Of a stretch of 64,000 nucleotides of DNA, positions 10,574-20,588 are shown one piece after another (position 1 is the stretch's first letter; the number at the start of each line of letters is the position of its first letter). Below the pieces are notes generated by a model that was not told the DNA's origin, did not search any database, and saw only the letters and a list, made by a program, of their open reading frames with translations. The translations under genes and the position numbers were made by a program. Source of the stretch: Ctenosaura bakeri (taxonomy: Eukaryota > Chordata > Lepidosauria > Squamata > Iguanidae); the NCBI GenBank assembly GCA_948474755.1, contig CAOLHI010002136.1, forward strand, positions 1 to 64,000, in the 5' to 3' direction.

Positions 10574-11420
10574 TGTTACTTCTGGTATGGCGCCCCTGGT
10601 GAGGACACCCAGATATCATTTTGATATCATTTAATTTGGCCTCAGCTGGACTGGCTCGCAGTTACCTCATCTCACGTGTTAGCGAGTTCTCCGGACAAGC
10701 ACAGACAGAGAGCGGCCGTTAATGGTTTTGCATTCCATTACTCTTTGTAGCCAGCAATTCAAACCTCGCCCACAGCTTCAGGGAACTTCCCGCCGCAAAT
10801 CTTACAATAGTCACATGGCTTTCAATCAAGTTACTCTTTTATGTTGGGCCATCAGCGTCCCAGCCATGCTATTGTCTTCAATTACAAATCCAATCAGGCT
10901 AAACTTGACCTTTCCAAATCCTTTTGTCCAGCACTGAAACTCCTTTCGTTCTCACCTGGCTTGCCATTGCCGGCAGGCACAAAATTCCCTATAAAAACCT
11001 CTCACTTTCGAACAGTCGTTGGATCACTTTGGACTGCCATCCTGCCTTGCCGCCGGTGGTCTAAGGGACTCCCCTCAGTGTCCCACGCTGAGCTTTCTTC
11101 CCCGGAACCCCTCTTCTCTCCAGGACTACGAGACAGGTTGTATTGCCTTCCCTTGCAAACCTCCGTTTCTCTTTCCAAGCTAGTTAGTTTATGTTCTTTC
11201 TTTCATGTCTTTTTGCCTTTAATAAAGAATTGTATATTATTTGGAAAAACCTTGTCTAGCTACTCTCTGACCCGCCGCTGTATACATAGGGTCAAAGATC
11301 TCGCAACGTTACCCTGCCTCTTGCTAGTCAAACCAGTGTCTCAGCTAATTTTCCCCAATTTTGTATTTTAATCGGCAACCCAGGCACCCCTCGTGGAACC
11401 CCCAAATTCCCAGGGTAACA
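10574..11420 (+). repeat. 3' LTR, complete (847 bp)
   Basis: It begins TGTTACTTCTGG and ends CAGGGTAACA, with inverted termini TGTTAC/GTAACA. It carries CCCTATAAAAACC near 10989 and TTTAATAAAGAATTG near 11218, which are promoter and polyadenylation signals in the expected order. The following bases are CAGA. The duplication partner on the left is lost with the truncated 5' LTR. Confidence 0.92.
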
Positions 11421-11719
11421 CAGAAATGCCAGCAAGGTTTTCTGAATCCAGTACACTGTGCATGGTTGGCGATCTCTGCTCTACTCCACCAATGGGCTGC
11501 ATTGGCTGCATACAATTTGCCAACGGTTATGCAAACTGTTAAAATATAAAAATACATACAATACAATCCCCTGTTTGGACCACTGTGGTTAATAAACATA
11601 AGGTAGGGTTTAGCAACCTTTTTTCTATAAAAAGCCATTGGTGTGCATGACATTTTAGATGGGTGATGAAGATAAAAATAGTCTTTTAGTTTAGGGCAAA
11701 CCATTAAGACGGTGGTATA

Positions 11720-12611
11720 TGTTACTGCATTTGCTAGCCTGGATTTGGGGCTGCTAGATATAATTTTGATATCAATAATTTGGCTCTCTTCCACCATCCC
11801 TCTCCACGCGTTTGTGAGGCCCCAGGACAAGCACAGAACTAGGCTCGGCCACTAAATGTTGCAATATCCCAAGACAATACAGGCAGGCCAGAAATAGCCA
11901 GATCACCGCTTTAGGAGACCTCTCTGCAAACACCCTCATTATGTATGCACACTGTTTACAAAGGACTCCCTGCTCTGAGCAGGTAACTTGGCAAGCTGAA
12001 TACTCAACTGCCAAGCACTGAGCATTTCCATACTGTCTACCTCTTTGTCAATTTGGACTTAACTCAATCATGTTAAATTTTGACCTTCCCAAAGCTTTGT
12101 CTCACGCCTGAAACTCATTGTTTTCCCCAAGTACGGAATAGCCTGCAGTTACATTTCTCCCTATAAAAACCCCTGATTCCGAGACCTTCCTCGGATCGCT
12201 CTGGACTTCCATCCAGCCTTGCTGCCGCTTTGTTTGGCGAGCTGTCCCCTCAGTCCCACGTACTGAGACTCCATACTAACGAACTCAATCTTCCGGACAG
12301 GTGTCGTATCACCCAATTCAACAATCCCTCTCAAAAATCCCTCTATTCCACTCCAACCTTTATTTTCTATAGTTATCTATGTGAGTGTGTTGCATACACT
12401 GTTTGTCTGTATTTAATAAATATCACAATTATTCTTAAACTTTGGTGTGCTCCTTGGCTTGGCCTGACCCCGTAGACATTGGGTAAAAGATTCCGCTGCG
12501 TTGCCCTACCTCTCACATTGCTAACTTGTGCTCTAGCTAATTTCCCCAAACTTAGTTAATTGAGAGCACATATAGGTTTCCCTCCCGGGACCCCCAGTAA
12601 ACAGGGTAACA
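11720..12611 (+). repeat. solo LTR, second member of the same family (892 bp)
   Basis: Starts TGTTACTGCATTTG and ends ACAGGGTAACA, with 4-bp TATA duplications at 11716-11719 and 12612-12615. It is collinear with the 3' LTR at 10574: GATATAATTTTGATATC near the start, GACAAGCACAGA near 11825, CTCCCTATAAAAACCCC near 12160, AATAAATATC near 12416 and the CATTGGGTAAAAGATTCCGC block near 12478. Divergence is high enough to be a separate subfamily. No internal sequence is present, so it arose by recombination between its two LTRs. Confidence 0.9.
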
Positions 12612-12636
12612 TATAGTGGTTTGAGGGTTGAACTAT

Positions 12637-12696
12637 GGCCATTTCCGCATTACACTGTTTATAGTGCTTTTATCCACTTTCAACATCTTATGTAAT
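12637..12696. mobile_element. left-end fragment of palindromic MITE
   Basis: GGCCATTTCCGCATTACACTG followed by the TTTATCCACTTTCAACATC block corresponds to one arm of the short GGCCATTTCC family. The other arm is missing. The flanks ACTATG and GCTATG are similar. Confidence 0.75.
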
Positions 12697-12914
12697 GCTA
12701 TGACCTGGGAAAGAATCTTGTGACCTGGGAGTCCAGGGTTCAATTCCTCACTTGGCCATGGAAACACACTGGGTGACCTTGGGAACATCACACACTTTCA
12801 GCCTAGAAAACTCTGTGATAGGTTCACCTTAGGGTTGCCGTAAGTCAGAAATTACTTGAAGGCACACAACAATAACATTAAAAGCCTTTTAAAACAAATA
12901 AGACCAAACAAGAT

Positions 12915-13325
12915 AGCCAGCGTAGTATAGGTCATTTCCACACTACACGATTATAGTGCTATTATTCCACTTTCAACATCTTGTGGAATTCTGGGGTTTG
13001 TAGTTTACTGAGGCCAAAGAGCTCTTTGTCTGAGAATGCTAAATGCCCTTCCCTAAACTGCAAATCCCAGGATTCCACAGGATGTTGAAAGTGGAATAAT
13101 AGGACTATAAACAGCGTAGTGTGAAAATGGCCATAAAGGTTTGAGTGTTGGAGCAGCACTTCAGGAGATCAGAGTTAAAATCCCTGTTTGATATGGAAAC
13201 CCACTGGGTGGCCCTGAGCAAGACACAGTGCCTCAGCTTTAGAGGAAGGCAAGGGCAAACCTCCTCTGAACAAATTTTGCCAAGAAACTCTCGTGATAGG
13301 TTCAACTTTGGGTCTTTGTAAGTCA
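12915..13325 (+). mobile_element. Sauria-type SINE interrupted by a MITE
   Basis: The head AGCCAGCGTAGTATA (12915-12929) resumes at 13133 with ATAAAGGTTTGAGTGTTGGA. It is followed by GTTAAAATCCC, GGAAACCCACTGGGTGGCC, AGAGGAAGGCAAGGGCAAACC, CAAATTTTGCCAAGAAACTC and GTGATAGGTTC, ending near the TTTGTAAGTCAT tail remnant. Confidence 0.9.
12930..13132. mobile_element. short palindromic MITE with 3-bp ATA duplication
   Basis: A 203-bp foldback element from GGTCATTTCCACACTACACG to GTAGTGTGAAAATGGCC. It is flanked by ATA at 12927-12929 and 13133-13135 within an identifiable SINE. This fixes the element ends and shows a 3-bp target duplication, as expected for PIF/Harbinger transposition. Confidence 0.9.
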
Positions 13326-14824
13326 TAGTTCTAAATTAGGGAGTTTAAGAAAGGGCTGTTAAAGTTAAAAGTCTGGAAGATAATCCACAATCATACAGGA
13401 GCAGTAAAAATTGATAAAACAAAACTAAAGAAACAAGAAGAAAATAAGAGAAAAGTGTGATGGGCAGATGTCTAAACTGAGCTGTTCATCTTTTCGCTTT
13501 ATTGTTGCTACTTCATTCTGCTTTAAAATGTCAAGTTATCTTGATTATTTAAGACTATGATAACATCTCTTTTTGTGGTTTTTGTTGTATTTTAATGTTA
13601 GAATGTTCACAATATATTATTGTTAACAGCCTTTGGTCAAAATGCAATGTACAAATCTAAATAAATACTGTAAAACTGTGAGTCCAATGAGTACCTCACT
13701 CAGTAGCTGCACACTTAAATGTTAGCACAGGCTGTCTCAGACGCAAGACTGCAAAAGCTTGAGGTTCTCACATTCATTTGCCTGGGCCAAATGGCTCAGC
13801 AGGAGCCCAGCTTAACAGTAGTGTTACAGCATCCTTCTACCAGGCATCCCAAAGGGGAAGCTGGTTTTGCAAGAAAAGGTTAGTTGCAAAGGAGGCATGG
13901 ATGGGGATTTAAGGAGATGTGCTTTCTGTATGTGCCCTACCTTAAAACTAGCTTAAACTGCCTTCTGGGTCATGCCTTCACAAGAGTACTCTGAGCTGTC
14001 CCATTCAGTGCTATCACTGCCCCATTTTACCTCTATCTATAGGGCTTCACCCTCTGCAGTTTCTAGCTCTGCCAGAGTCATCAGCAACACATGGCAGCCC
14101 AACTGTACGTTACATCATTTATGCAATAGTGTGGATGGTTTTCAAAAAGTAACTAATAGGTGTAGAGAACCTAATTCAGACAGGGACACTAGTGTGGGAT
14201 AAGGAGAGGACAGGGTTTAACTCTGTCACCACTGCTGGCTCACTTTCAGTATTTTCATATTAGCTGCCATTTGCAGTTGTGTGTGGTTTTTTTTTTAAGT
14301 ATTCCATTGGTGTGAACCAGTGTGATCTGGACCCTTCCAGTATAAATAAGCAATTGCCGTTCTCTTCACTATCAGTCATGAATAGGACTATGGGAGAGAG
14401 CAAATGGCTAAAACCCTCAGTTATACATCAGTATCCTTATCAGTCCTCCCAGTAGCCTGCTTTTTTAAAAAAGGCCCTGTGCTGAATCGTGTGTTGCATC
14501 AATATTATCTCCTTTGGCTGACAGAGCCATATATTCCATCCTCTGTTGGAGCCAGGGTGTGTCATTGTCCTTTCATTGTGAGCATGTGAGTAGGCAGGTG
14601 TATGCATATGAAAGATAAAAAGATTTTTTTGCTCAGGGGTGCCACAGTGGCTGTTCTTTGAGATTGGACGTCACTATTCTGAATGTCTCTGGCTAGCTCA
14701 CTAGAGTAACACACCACTGTTGGAATCCTATTGGTAGTCAACAAACTGTTGATTACAATTTTACAATTGTATAGTATATCTTTATTATTCATTCCTTCCC
14801 TTTGTATTTGTGTGTATACAAATA
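13326..14824. other. no gene seen; non-LTR 3'-end remnant at about 13560-13668
   Basis: The segment near 13560-13668 (AACAGCCTTTGGTCAAAATG, then ACAAATCTAAATAAATAC) resembles the shared 3' end of reptile L2/CR1-type LINEs, which often ends in a short (AAAT)n-like tract. The rest of the interval shows only short frames and no recognised repeat. Confidence 0.5.
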
Positions 14825-15303
14825 CAATCAGCCCTCCATATTTGCAAGGGTAGGGGCACAGGACCCTCACAAAAGTAGAAAAACTGCAAATATCAAAATG
14901 TGCATGTGTGTGTCTGTGGGAAGGAGACTGAGGCATAGTGAGGAGAGGGGGCACCTAGGATCCATACCAGGTCACAGAAAAGAGAGTGAAAGGGGATAGA
15001 TTAGCATGTGGCCCTATACTTCCTCTCTTGCCTATGTCCTCCTCTGGATGCATGTCAGGCCTTGAGAGAAGGTTTATGGTGCAAAGAAATTGGGCTGTGA
15101 CCTGTCCTTAGCTGGCCAGGCAACGGCTGGTGGAGGAGGAGCAGGACTGCAGGTAGGTTTTTAAAGGGCTGCATGGCCTGGTTGGAGCCACCAAGAGGGA
15201 AGACTCCCCTAGAAAACAAATGTTTGAAGTAGGGGACAGGGGTTGGAGAAACTCACAAATAATCAAAGTGAAAGTTGAACCAGTAAATGTGGAAGGCTGA
15301 TTG
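14825..15303. mobile_element. pogo/Tigger-like MITE (479 bp) with TA flanks
   Basis: Terminal inverted repeats CAATCAGCCCTCCATATTT at the left and, read on the other strand at the right, CAATCAGCCTTCCACATTT match at 17 of 19 bases. Each end is bordered by TA (14823-14824 and 15304-15305). The terminus resembles the CAGTNNNCCCTCNGTATCC style of vertebrate Tigger-derived elements. The interior (14950-15280) is G-rich and has no transposase-like frame. Confidence 0.8.
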
Positions 15304-15305
15304 TA

Positions 15306-15432
15306 TATTTTAAACTGTATGCCTTTGGCAGGACTCTGTTACTTGCAAAGTGCCATGTACATAGATGGTGCTGTATAAATAAACTATCATCATGATGATG
15401 ATGAAAATGAAGATGACAATGATGATGATGAT
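15306..15432 (+). repeat. non-LTR 3' end plus (GAT)n microsatellite
   Basis: AAGTGCCATGTACATAGATG followed by GTGCTGTATAAATAAACT is a familiar 3' end of a reptile non-LTR element. It runs into a GATGATGAT/AATGAAGATGAC simple repeat (15388-15432), as these tails commonly do. Confidence 0.6.
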
Positions 15433-16818
15433 AGTTGTAATGAGAGTAGATTCACTGAATTAATTTATTAGTCAAAAGTTAGATGAATTCAACTGCTTCA
15501 GTGAGTCTATGGGTTAGCTAAAGGATGTAGGCCAGTGTCTATTGTGAACTAAATCAAATTTCTGGTTAGAACAGACCCACTGAATCAATTGCTGAATCAG
15601 AAATCAACACTAATGTACACTCCATTACTTCAGTGGATCTACTGTAGTTGGGACTAGCGTTTAGATTTAGGCCCACAGCCCCAGATCCCTTTTCTTAGAG
15701 CATGGATGTTGCCTCCCCATTTCATCTGCTCATGGTTCTATTTTTTTCTCCAAAAAGTTAACCCCATGTAGCCAGAGCACTTCCCTGAAGCCTCCAGGGA
15801 GGGGCGCAATTGACCATTTTGCCCCATTTTTGCTATCCTTCTGCTGAATTAGACAAGTCACTTCCTGTCTTTAGGGCAAATGCCTATGCAAGCTTAAAAC
15901 AGGTAGAAAGGGGGCAAAAATTGTTATGGCCCATTGGGGGGGGGAATTGGGAGAGTGGAGGGGGGCATGGAGACCGTTGGATGGCTATAAGATTTCCATG
16001 GGGCACTGCATGTGTTCCACTGGCTGCCTTTTGCCCATCCCTGCTTAGAAGAAAGTGTCTGCCCTCTGTTAATAGGGTTGCTGTAGAAATGATAAACATG
16101 AAGATGTTACAATTACCAAAGCAAGTGCTTGAAAAATAATAAACTGCTTTTTAGTAATTCCATCTTGAATACTTCCAGGAGTAGACTTTTACATTTTGTT
16201 TTCAAATGTAGCCCTCCAATTACATTCAGTGAAGATCTAAAATGAGTAGGGGTTCTGCAGAGTGTCTAGAGGGAACAGAGAAAGTCATGTCTGGTTTGGA
16301 TGGGGGTGACTTTGTCTCCTGACTGCATTGTGGGGGGCCTCAGGCTATCAGAGGAGAGGGAAGAGAAGAGAAGGCAGGGATTCTCTTCCACACAGCCCAC
16401 ATTGCCAGGCCAACTCTTACTCTAGAATCAGCATTTCTTTATTTGACCTGCCTGAACATTTGCCCTTAGATCCCTGTGGGCAGAAGAACAACTCTGTACT
16501 AACAGCAAAGTGTCAAATGTACGCCTTTTCTCCAGGACTAGAAGTGAGCAGAGTGACATCAGAGTCCTGTCGCCGGCTGTTAATACCAGAGAGGCCCTGG
16601 GACAGGCACAGCTGCACTTCGCACACTGCAGGCTTCTAGGCAGCAGGCACAGCTGACAAAGTGCAGCTGACATTTAGCGTCACCTCTCAACTGTCCACAG
16701 TATCTGGTATGTATTTACTGGTTGATACCACATATATGCTTGCCGTCATACACATGTGAGATCTAGGGTTGTACAAAAGAAGAGTTTTGACTATGTGTTC
16801 AGTTATCTCTGTCTGTGT
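15433..16818. other. no gene seen
   Basis: Includes a 15490-15670 stretch with repeated phrases such as CAGTGAGTCTATGG and TTCAGTGGATCTACTGTAG. These look like an old, widespread reptile interspersed repeat that I cannot name. Two frames of about 100 codons (15810-16139, 16328-16639) show low-complexity composition and no domain. Confidence 0.45.
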
Positions 16819-16971
16819 GGCTATTTCTGCCCTAGATTTATAGTGCTATTATTCCACTTTCAACATCCTATGGAATCCTGGGGTTTGCAGTTTAGGGAGG
16901 AGCCACCTAGGATTCCATAGGTTGTTGAAAGTGGAATAATAGCACTATAACAGTCTAAGGCAGAAATGGCC
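16819..16971. mobile_element. short palindromic MITE (153 bp, central deletion)
   Basis: Left arm GGCTATTTCTGCC...TATAGTGCTATTATTCCACTT; right arm GGAATAATAGCACTATAACAGTCTA...GCAGAAATGGCC. The centre is shortened to GGAGGAGCCACC between the CTGGGGTTTGCAG half and the AGGATTCCATAGG half, so it is almost a pure hairpin. Confidence 0.87.
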
Positions 16972-17759
16972 TCTCTCTCTTTCTCCCCCTCCTTTGAAGC
17001 AGACCTCCAGAAACAGGGCCTCAACATCAGAAAGCACCTATAGAACAATGATAGTATACTTTACTTGGAAGTAACGAGCTATTAATAAACAACTTGTTGT
17101 AAACTAATTTGTTTTGTCAGACTGTGAAGGTATAACTACATTGCACTGTAAATGTAAATTAACAATTATTGCTTTTGAAGAAACAGGAAAGTAAAGTGAC
17201 ACTTCAAAAACAATTGTAACTCTAATGATAATCAAGTAGTTTCTTGGCACTAGAACTATAACTGTAACTAATTATTTGAAAAGTAACTTCCCAAATTCTG
17301 GAATACCCAACTTTTCACAACTTAAGGTCTACATAAATCTCTTGGTTTTGCTATCTGCCTGGTCCTCTAAACATTGCAGGAAGCAATAAATGCTTTGGCA
17401 GGCTGTTTGTAACTGTCAGGTTCAATTCAACTTGATAGGGGAACAGTTTTGGAGGCTAACTTACAGCCAGGAGCAAAAACTTCCGGGCTATGATCATTGT
17501 TAATAAGTTTTAGGGTTCATAATACTCTTCACAGCATCCTGAGACTTGATAGGTCTGTTGCTTGCCACCCTGGCCTGAGGGAACTTCCTTGTTGAGATGT
17601 TGAGCAGTGAAGAAGTTCCTTTAAGGCCTTTGCCCACCTGGACTTTGCTGCCTGAGGAATCACAGAAATTTCTCCTGAATTGCTGCTGTAAACTTTGTAA
17701 ATTGATGCCACATCAGACTGAAATACTGCTTAATACCATATAACTCTTATAGTAGTGCA
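16972..17759. other. no gene seen
   Basis: AT-rich DNA between a MITE and an L2 copy. Frames on both strands are short and unsupported. Confidence 0.5.
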
Positions 17760-19715
17760 TAACCTTACAATAATCCCCAGTATCCCTCTTTTTGGGCAAA
17801 GTTCTAGAATGTGTGGTCCCTCCCAGATCCAGGGGCTCCTGGGTGAGATGGATTGTCAAGATCCATTTCAATCTGGCTTCAGGGCTGACTGTGAGTCAGA
17901 AATAGCTTTGGTAGCTTTGGTAGATGACCTATAAAGGGAACTAAGCAGGAAGAAAGTATCCTTGTTGGTTCTGCTGGACTTCTCACTGTCTTTTGATAAC
18001 CATGAGTCATGGTATTCTTCTGGGTTGCCTTTCTGGGATGAGACTTGGGGACACTGTTTTACAGTAGTTGCAGTCCTTCTTAGGCCCTTTCCGCAATGCA
18101 CCTTTTCTCAGTGCTGGGGTGTGGGGATCACGCGAGCAGCCTCCAGTGAGAGGCTCTCACATCCCCGCTGCTTCAGCTCCACATGAGCTGCCTGGTCCCG
18201 AGCAGGCAGCACGAGAGCCCTGCCTCTTCCTTCCACAGCAGAGCCTGGGAGTTTCCCAGGCTGCGCTGGGGTGGGAAGTGCGACTGCTGTGACTCCAGAG
18301 ACTCTGCACGCACAGCAGGTGCGTGTGGGACCCTGGAGCAATGCGCAATCATGCACCATTTTTGGCTGAACACCAAAAATGAAAAAGTGTGCAAGTGGTG
18401 CTTGCCTTACCCTGGAGCGTCACGTGATTGTGAGTGCGTTGTGCAGATCACTCTTCACAATTGCGTGACGCTCCAGGCGCCCTTTCACATGGCAAATACT
18501 GTGCGAAAAGGACCTTGGAGTGGTGGACTCAGAAAATGGGGGTGACGGATGCTTGTTCTACACCTTGGCCACTGGCCTATAGTGTCTTTCAGGGTTTGGT
18601 TCTGTTCTTCATGCTGTTTAATATTTGTATGAATCTGCTGGGAGAGGCTATCAGGAGTATGGGGGTTCAGGGTCACCAGTACACTGATGACACCCTGCTC
18701 CATCTCTCTTTTGCATCTGGTTCCAAGAAAGTTGTTTCTGTACTGTACTGGTGTCTGCTGCTAGTAATAGAATGGATTAGTGTGAACAAATTAAAACTCA
18801 ATCTAAACAAGACAGAGGTGCTCCTGTCAGTCACAAGGCAGATCGGAGAATATGGGCAACAGTAGAGTCTGTGCGAGGTGGGGTTATACTTCCCCTGAAA
18901 TTTCAGGTTTACAGCTTTGGGGTAGTCCTGGTCTTGGAACCAAACCTGGATGTCCAGGTTTTAGCTGTGACCAGAAGTGCAATTGCACAGTTAAAAGTAG
19001 TGCACCAGCTGCACCTGTTCCTTGAGAAGTCAGCTCTGGCTATGGTAGTACATACATTGATTACAACCTGTTTGGATTACCATAACACACTTGACACGAG
19101 GTTGTCTTTGGAAAACGTTCACAAATTTCAGCAGGTCAAAAATGCTGTGGCCAGTCTGTTGACCAGGCTAGTGACCGCGCCCTCCCCTAAACAATTTCAT
19201 TAGCTACTGGTCCATTTCCAGGAACAATTCCAGGGTCCAGACTATCTGAAAAAACATCTCCCCATACAAGCCAGGCTGAGTTTTAGGATCTGCAAGGAGG
19301 GCCTTTTTTCAGTCCCACCACCTTCACAGGCACATTTGGTGACATGGAGAGGGCCTTTTCCATGCCTTCTCCCAGGCTGTAGAGCTCTCTTCTACTGGAT
19401 GGTCCTCTCCCTGGTCTCTTTGTGTCAACAGGTAAAGATATTTTTATTCAGGCAGGTCTTTGAGGCTGAGATTGTTTACCAGTTGTGTGTGTCGAGTGGT
19501 GTGCTGTATCTCTTTTCTTTTACTAGTAATTATGTTTTAAATGAGTTTTTAATTATGTTTTAAACCTTTTTAAAAGTAATACTCTTCTTTAATTCTTTTT
19601 TCACATTTGTAAATAAGATTTTAGTTTAAACTTCTTTTAAATTACTGTAATTAACTTCTTTTAAATTACTGGATCCCATTGTGGGAGAAAGGCAGGGTAT
19701 AAATTCAAAAAATAT
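17760..19715 (+). mobile_element. L2-clade LINE, interrupted by a GC-rich MITE
   Basis: A 5'-truncated L2 copy. The 5' part before the MITE encodes remnants like 'FGQSSRMCGPSQIQGLL' and 'LLDFSLSFDN' (RT motif A region). After the MITE, frame 18434-18865 has VLFFMLFNICMNLLGEAI and HQYTDDTLLHLSF, where the catalytic YADD reads YTDD, then NKLKLNLNKTEVLL. Frame 18871-19203 continues with VVHTLITTCLDYHNTLDTRL and VASLLTRLVTAP, typical of the L2 RT thumb and C-terminus. The 3' end is GAGAAAGGCAGGGTATAAATTC at about 19685-19707. Several stops and the MITE make it inactive. Confidence 0.9.
18083..18514. mobile_element. GC-rich Harbinger-like MITE (432 bp) inside L2
   Basis: Ends are GGCCCTTTCCGCAATGCACC and, on the opposite strand, GGTCCTTTTCGCACAG. 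The flanks are TTA (18080-18082) and TTG (18515-18517), one mismatch. A hairpin with arms TGGAGCGTCACG.../...GCGTGACGCTCCA occupies about 18412-18476. The long frames across this element on both strands come from its GC content and have no domain. Confidence 0.8.
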
Positions 19716-19724
19716 ATAAATGAC

Positions 19725-20579
19725 TGGAAATTGTAAAAATGTATAAATTACCATCTAGGTTAAAGAGTCAAACAGAAGATAAATTCTTAATCTGAATGGA
19801 AATTGATTACTTAAGAAAAACTGAGGGTGACTTGATGATATTAGGCTTTTAATATTTATAATTGTAAGCTGTATTTCTAGTTTACTGTAACATGAGAAAG
19901 GTATTATGAAAATACGAGTCTATCTTAAATTGTTGCCTTTTAGAATAGTTGATAGCTAATAATATTATTTTGAATTTCCTGATAATTTTTAAGAAATAGA
20001 TTGTTTTACTAAAGACTTACTGAGGACTTTGTAATATTGCTGAGTTAGAATAATTTGCTATGTGGGTCATAAGATTTGGTTAAGAAGTCTATTAATAATT
20101 AAGAGATGATTCAGAAGGTAAGTGTTAGGATTTACATATAACAAATTTTTTATTGGTAGATTCATTTTATTAAACATCTGGGTACTTGTTAGAGATTCTG
20201 TAATGTTTAATATTACTAGGGATAGCTTTTAACTTTTGTTATAACGCTTGGGTTTGTTTTATGAGATAGTTTTACTGTTTAAGATAGAATATATTATGAG
20301 CAACAATGAATAGCTTAGATGGTAGTGGTATTTTTAAAGGATTGCTAAGTACAATTATTATAGTAGGAGCTGTTTGCAACAAGAGCTGGAAGATTTTTAA
20401 ATTATCTGTTTGTTAATCTTTGTTATCTTAGTTTAGTGTAATTTAGTAATGAATGGTTGTTGTATTGTCTTTTTTTAGTTGGTTGTATGTAAGATTTTAG
20501 TATTGCATGCTATTTTTATTGGTTTTCTCTTCTTGTTTGTTTATGTTTTGCTTTAATGTTTAATAAAATAAAAAAATAC
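19725..20579 (+). mobile_element. AT-rich retroposed insertion (855 bp) with 9-bp target duplication
   Basis: ATAAATGAC occurs at 19716-19724 and again at 20580-20588. The insert ends in TTTAATAAAATAAAAAAATAC, an A-rich tail directly before the right duplication. That layout is what target-primed reverse transcription leaves. The body has no coding frame and about 75 percent A+T by eye. A 3' fragment of an L1-type LINE is the most likely source, but I see no diagnostic protein. Confidence 0.65.
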
Positions 20580-20588
20580 ATAAATGAC

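Larger units (their letters stand above)
5224..11420 (+). mobile_element. LTR retroelement with gag remnant and no detectable RT or integrase
   Basis: The element runs from a truncated 5' LTR (5224-5768) to a complete 3' LTR (10574-11420). Between them lie a primer-binding-site-like start, an 850-bp leader, a broken gag-like region (6617-8435), a weak protease-like remnant (8620-9279) and about 1.3 kb without recognisable pol. By eye the two LTRs differ at about 14 of about 510 aligned positions, mostly transitions, so insertion is fairly recent relative to its surroundings. LTR ends are TGTTAC...GTAACA. A Ty3/gypsy-type origin is my preference because of the protease-like segment and gag layout. 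An endogenous retrovirus lineage is the alternative. No envelope-like frame was found. Confidence 0.87.
11705..12880 (+). mobile_element. Sauria-type SINE split by solo LTR and MITE fragment
   Basis: The SINE head (11705-11719, GACGGTGGTATA) continues after the solo LTR at 12612 with TATAGTGGTTTGAGGGTTG. It is broken again by a MITE fragment at 12637-12696, then runs on with CCAGGGTTCAATTCC (B-box-like), CCATGGAAACACACTGGG, the CTCTGTGATAGGTTCACC block and the tail CTTGAAGGCACACAACAATAAC. The nesting sets the order: SINE first, LTR element and MITE later. Confidence 0.85.

Noticed and set aside
16328..16639. 103-codon plus-strand frame as a possible host exon
   Set aside because: No recognisable domain, overlapped by an equally long minus-strand frame, and no convincing splice sites in frame.
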